Shown: positions 61,611 to 64,000 of the stretch, one piece after another
How the letters are laid out: each line of letters starts with the position of its first letter
Position numbering within the stretch: position 1 is the stretch's first letter
Source of the DNA: Candidatus Omnitrophota bacterium
GTDB lineage: Bacteria; Hinthialibacterota; Hinthialibacteria; Hinthialibacterales; Hinthialibacteraceae
Direction of reading: 5' to 3'
Assembly (NCBI GenBank): GCA_040755155.1
Contig: JBFMBP010000002.1
Span: 4,568-68,567 of the forward strand
DNA: 64,000 nucleotides
Notes under the pieces: model-generated
Databases searched by the model: none
Told to the model about the DNA's origin: nothing
Seen by the model: only the letters and a program-made list of their open reading frames with translations
Program-made: the position numbers and the translations under genes

Positions 61611-63680
61611 ATGTCTCGTTTTGGAAAATTGTTTTTCGGCGCTCTCGCGTGGATGGGAATGTTCGTTCCCGCCGCCGGAGCGGAACTCCTCGCCGGGCCT
61701 TATCTTCAACGCCCCGCGACCGATGGCATCACGATCGCCTGGGAAACGAAAGAGCCTTGCGTCGGAACGGTTCACTATGGAATCGGTGATTTAATTCTTT
61801 CCTCAACCGAAATCAATCCTGCGACATCCCATCATCTTCGTTTGGAAAATTTGAATCCATCGACGTTCTACTCCTACCGTTGCGGGTGGCTCGATCAAAT
61901 CACCGATTTATATACATTCAAGACCGCCCCGCCTTCCGAGGCGGAATCCTTCCGCTTGGTTTTGACGGGCGATTCCCGCAGCAATCCTCAAGTATGCGCG
62001 GAAATCGCCGAACAAATCCGCCAGGCTAGTCCTGACCTGGTAATCCACACCGGCGACATCGTAAGCGATGGATTGATTTACGAAAACTGGAAAACTCAGT
62101 TTTTCGATCCGATGAAAAATCTCCTGAACGCTTTCCCGTTCTTGCCGGTTTTAGGCAATCATGAAAAGAATACCGGTTTTTATTACGACTATTTCGATCT
62201 TCCCGGAAACGAAAACAATTGGACTCTCGATTTTGGAAATCTGCGCTTGATCGGTCTCGACAGCGATCTGGATGGCGAAGCGGCGGCGGCGATGCTGCAA
62301 TGGCTGGAACTGGAACTGCAAAAAGGCGGGAAGAAGTGGACCGCCGTCGTTTTTCATCATCCTCTTTTTTCGGCTTCTCCCACTCGCCCCGTTTCCGATC
62401 TTCGTTGGACGTTGCAGCCCTTGTTGCAAAAATACAACGTCGATCTCGCCGTCACCGGCCACGATCATTTCTATCTACGGACCTATCCTGTCGGCCTTAT
62501 CGGCAATCTACCCCAAAAGGGAGTTCGGCACATCACGACGGGCGGCGGCGGTGCGCCCCTCTATTCCAACGGCGAGACCTCTTATTCCGCCTTTCGATCT
62601 CACAGCCATCATTTCGTGATTCTCGATTTCGACGGCGATAAAATCGAGGGAAGAGCCATCGACGAGAAGGGAAAGTCATTGGACGCTTTCGTCATCGATG
62701 AAAACGTTGGTTCCAGCGCTGAAGAATACGTCTCTTTCGAAATGATCGAACTGGAAAAAAACATGAAGGAATGGGCTAAGAATTTCGCTTCTTCGGCGTG
62801 GCAGCCGGAACTGGTGGAAATCCATGGAAAGGCCGATATACCCCTCTCGTTTCAAGTTCCCATTCAAGGATCGCTCAGTTGGCGGGGAGGAAAGCAATGG
62901 ACTATAGCGCCGGATAAACTGACTCTATCTCTAACGCCGGGGCAGCCGCTTTCCTTCGAATTTACCGCTCTTGCCAAAGCGGATAACGTTTATCCCATTC
63001 CTGCTTTGCATGTCGATATGGAGTACGACGATCTCGCTGGGAAAAACGTTCTGCCCATCGGATTCCGCAATTCGTCGATCGATATGTCCCCCATCAAAAT
63101 TTATAAGAGAATGAAAGCCGCCGTCCCGCGAGCGTCTACGGACATCGTTATCGACGGCGTATTCGGCGAGGATGACTGGAAGCGGACGGCGCAAATCGAC
63201 GCTTTCTTCGACGATGAAGATGCAGCAGCCCCCGCACGGTCTACGCGCGCCGCCTTGCTTCACGACGATCGAAATATTTACATTCAAATGGAAATGGAAC
63301 AAGCGCCGCATACGTTCGGGAAGTCCATCTATGCCGGACGCGACAATCCCAAACTTCTCCTCAACGAAAACGTTCGCGCTCAAATTTTAAACGGGGAAAA
63401 TCTATTTACTTTTCTCGTTTCCCAGAATGGAGATGCGGGAGAAAGCTTAGGCGCCGATTGGAATTGGAACGCAGAATGGCATTGCGCCATTCAGAAAATC
63501 GAACGGGGCTGGACGGCGGAAATCGCTATCCCTAAGGCGGTTCTCGGCGATCCCGCCGCCGGTTGGCGAATCGATTTGCTGCGCCGCGACGTCAACGCCG
63601 GAAAAGATTGCGCCTTGATTCCTTCATTCGGAGCGCCCGCGAACAATCCCATCCATGCGGCGGAGTTACTTTTGCAGTAG
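61611..63680 (+). CDS. Secreted purple-acid-phosphatase-like phosphoesterase with extra C-terminal domain
   Basis: 689 residues. Signal peptide (FGKLFFGALAWMGMFVPAAGA), an Fn3-like N-terminal domain (LAGPYLQRPATDGITIAWET, FYSYRCGW), then a calcineurin-like domain: LTGDSRSN, HTGDIVSDG, LGNHEKN, VVFHHPLFS and VTGHDHFYLR. From about residue 510 a beta-domain (DIVIDGVFGEDDWKRTAQID) resembles the carbohydrate-binding family 9-like modules of outer-membrane-linked proteins. Start ATG 61611 follows AAGGAGCC. It may release phosphate from outside polymers. It overlaps the convergent glycosyltransferase gene by 15 bp. Confidence 0.87.
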   Translation: MSRFGKLFFGALAWMGMFVPAAGAELLAGPYLQRPATDGITIAWETKEPCVGTVHYGIGDLILSSTEINPATSHHLRLENLNPSTFYSYRCGWLDQITDLYTFKTAPPSEAESFRLVLTGDSRSNPQVCAEIAEQIRQASPDLVIHTGDIVSDGLIYENWKTQFFDPMKNLLNAFPFLPVLGNHEKNTGFYYDYFDLPGNENNWTLDFGNLRLIGLDSDLDGEAAAAMLQWLELELQKGGKKWTAVVFHHPLFSASPTRPVSDLRWTLQPLLQKYNVDLAVTGHDHFYLRTYPVGLIGNLPQKGVRHITTGGGGAPLYSNGETSYSAFRSHSHHFVILDFDGDKIEGRAIDEKGKSLDAFVIDENVGSSAEEYVSFEMIELEKNMKEWAKNFASSAWQPELVEIHGKADIPLSFQVPIQGSLSWRGGKQWTIAPDKLTLSLTPGQPLSFEFTALAKADNVYPIPALHVDMEYDDLAGKNVLPIGFRNSSIDMSPIKIYKRMKAAVPRASTDIVIDGVFGEDDWKRTAQIDAFFDDEDAAAPARSTRAALLHDDRNIYIQMEMEQAPHTFGKSIYAGRDNPKLLLNENVRAQILNGENLFTFLVSQNGDAGESLGADWNWNAEWHCAIQKIERGWTAEIAIPKAVLGDPAAGWRIDLLRRDVNAGKDCALIPSFGAPANNPIHAAELLLQ

Positions 63681-64000
63681 CCGCTCGTACAGCCGCTCCA
63701 ATTGCGCGCCTAGCGCAGGCAGGGAATGATTTTCGATGACGTAGCGCCGGGCGTTGGCGCCTAATGCGCGGCGTAATTCGGGCGAATTCGCCGCCCGTTC
63801 GAACTGATGCGCGAACTCATCCGGCGTTTCCGCCATCAATACTTCTTTTTCATGCCGAACGTTCATTCCTTCCGCACCCAATGGCGTTGTAACGACGGTC
63901 ATGCTCGCCGCCATCGCTTCCAGCAATTTATTGCGAACGCCAGCAGCCGCCCGCAGCGGGCAAAGATAAATATCGTCTTCGTAAAGATGTTCTTCCATGC
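63666..64000 (-). CDS. Glycosyltransferase family 4-type, C-terminal part only
   Basis: The gene runs off the window's right edge, so only its last 110 or so codons are visible. The C-terminal Rossmann part of a GT-B enzyme is plain: DIYLCPLRAAAGVRNKLLEA with the conserved Glu, TPLGAEGMNV and ELRRALGANARRYV. Probably part of an envelope polysaccharide gene group beyond the window. Confidence 0.85.
   Translation of the reverse strand, partial: MEEHLYEDDIYLCPLRAAAGVRNKLLEAMAASMTVVTTPLGAEGMNVRHEKEVLMAETPDEFAHQFERAANSPELRRALGANARRYVIENHSLPALGAQLERLYERLLQK

Overview
The window is about 64 kb of moderate-GC bacterial chromosome. It reads as a Gram-negative, respiring, free-living bacterium: Tat-exported redox enzymes, multihaem c-type cytochromes, a Rieske/cytochrome b complex, an 11-subunit complex I, MurB and a WcaJ-type sugar transferase. 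Protein families (FG-GAP/ASPIC-UnbV, SUMF1-like, YfhO-like, purple-acid-phosphatase-like) and dense intergenic palindromic repeats suggest an uncultured lineage near the PVC/FCB groups or a neighbouring candidate phylum. No gene here fixes the phylum, so that is inference.

Layout. 0.2-3.7 kb: glycyl-tRNA synthetase (minus), two small unknown genes and a PilZ protein, separated by repeats. 3.9-15.0 kb: one NADH-dehydrogenase-type operon, nuoABCDHIJKLMN, without the NADH-oxidising nuoEFG, with repeats in three of its gaps and an unlisted 46-residue membrane ORF between nuoA and nuoB. 15.4-18.4 kb (minus): engB, murB, an unknown secreted protein and adk. 18.4-19.5 kb: fragments of at least three dead genes. 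19.7-37.1 kb: a long co-directional respiratory cluster. It holds an Rrf2 regulator with its own palindromic operator, a GltD-like flavin/FeS oxidoreductase, Rieske protein, cytochrome b, a hexahaem cytochrome c, a Tat-exported NarG/Nxr-type molybdoenzyme with beta, gamma and chaperone subunits, a tiny Cys protein, a membrane/pentahaem cytochrome fusion, a CRTAC1-like protein and a MobB-MobA fusion. 37.4-38.2 kb: an integrase start fused to a transposase end, next to tRNA-Gly. 38.3-44.8 kb (minus): a PAS response regulator, a very large PAS/GAF histidine kinase and a polyprenyl-phosphate sugar transferase. 45-54 kb: a YfhO-like membrane protein, an M20 peptidase, a YeiH-like transporter with a small partner, and a Kef-type antiporter whose end lies in an insertion sequence. 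54.1-56.2 kb: that complete IS. 56.2-64 kb: SbcD, an EamA transporter, an FAH-family enzyme, a RecD-like helicase, a secreted phosphoesterase and the end of a glycosyltransferase.

How the parts work together. Complex I lacks its NADH module, so it probably takes electrons from ferredoxin or an unknown partner and feeds the quinone pool. In the 19.7-37.1 kb cluster a quinol:cytochrome c branch (Rieske, cytochrome b, multihaem cytochrome, plus a possible NAD(P)H-linked flavoprotein) is encoded with an outward-facing NarGH-like enzyme. The architecture recalls outward-facing nitrate reductases of haloarchaea and periplasmic nitrite oxidoreductases, but the gene set is larger. The reaction (nitrate reduction, nitrite oxidation or another oxyanion) cannot be read from sequence alone. 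Gene debris on the left and a tRNA-Gly with a broken integrase on the right fit an acquired island. The window also records layered mobile DNA: three decay stages of one IS, a 152-bp MITE inside a 153-bp palindromic repeat, and heptamer arrays that have grown into gene ends.
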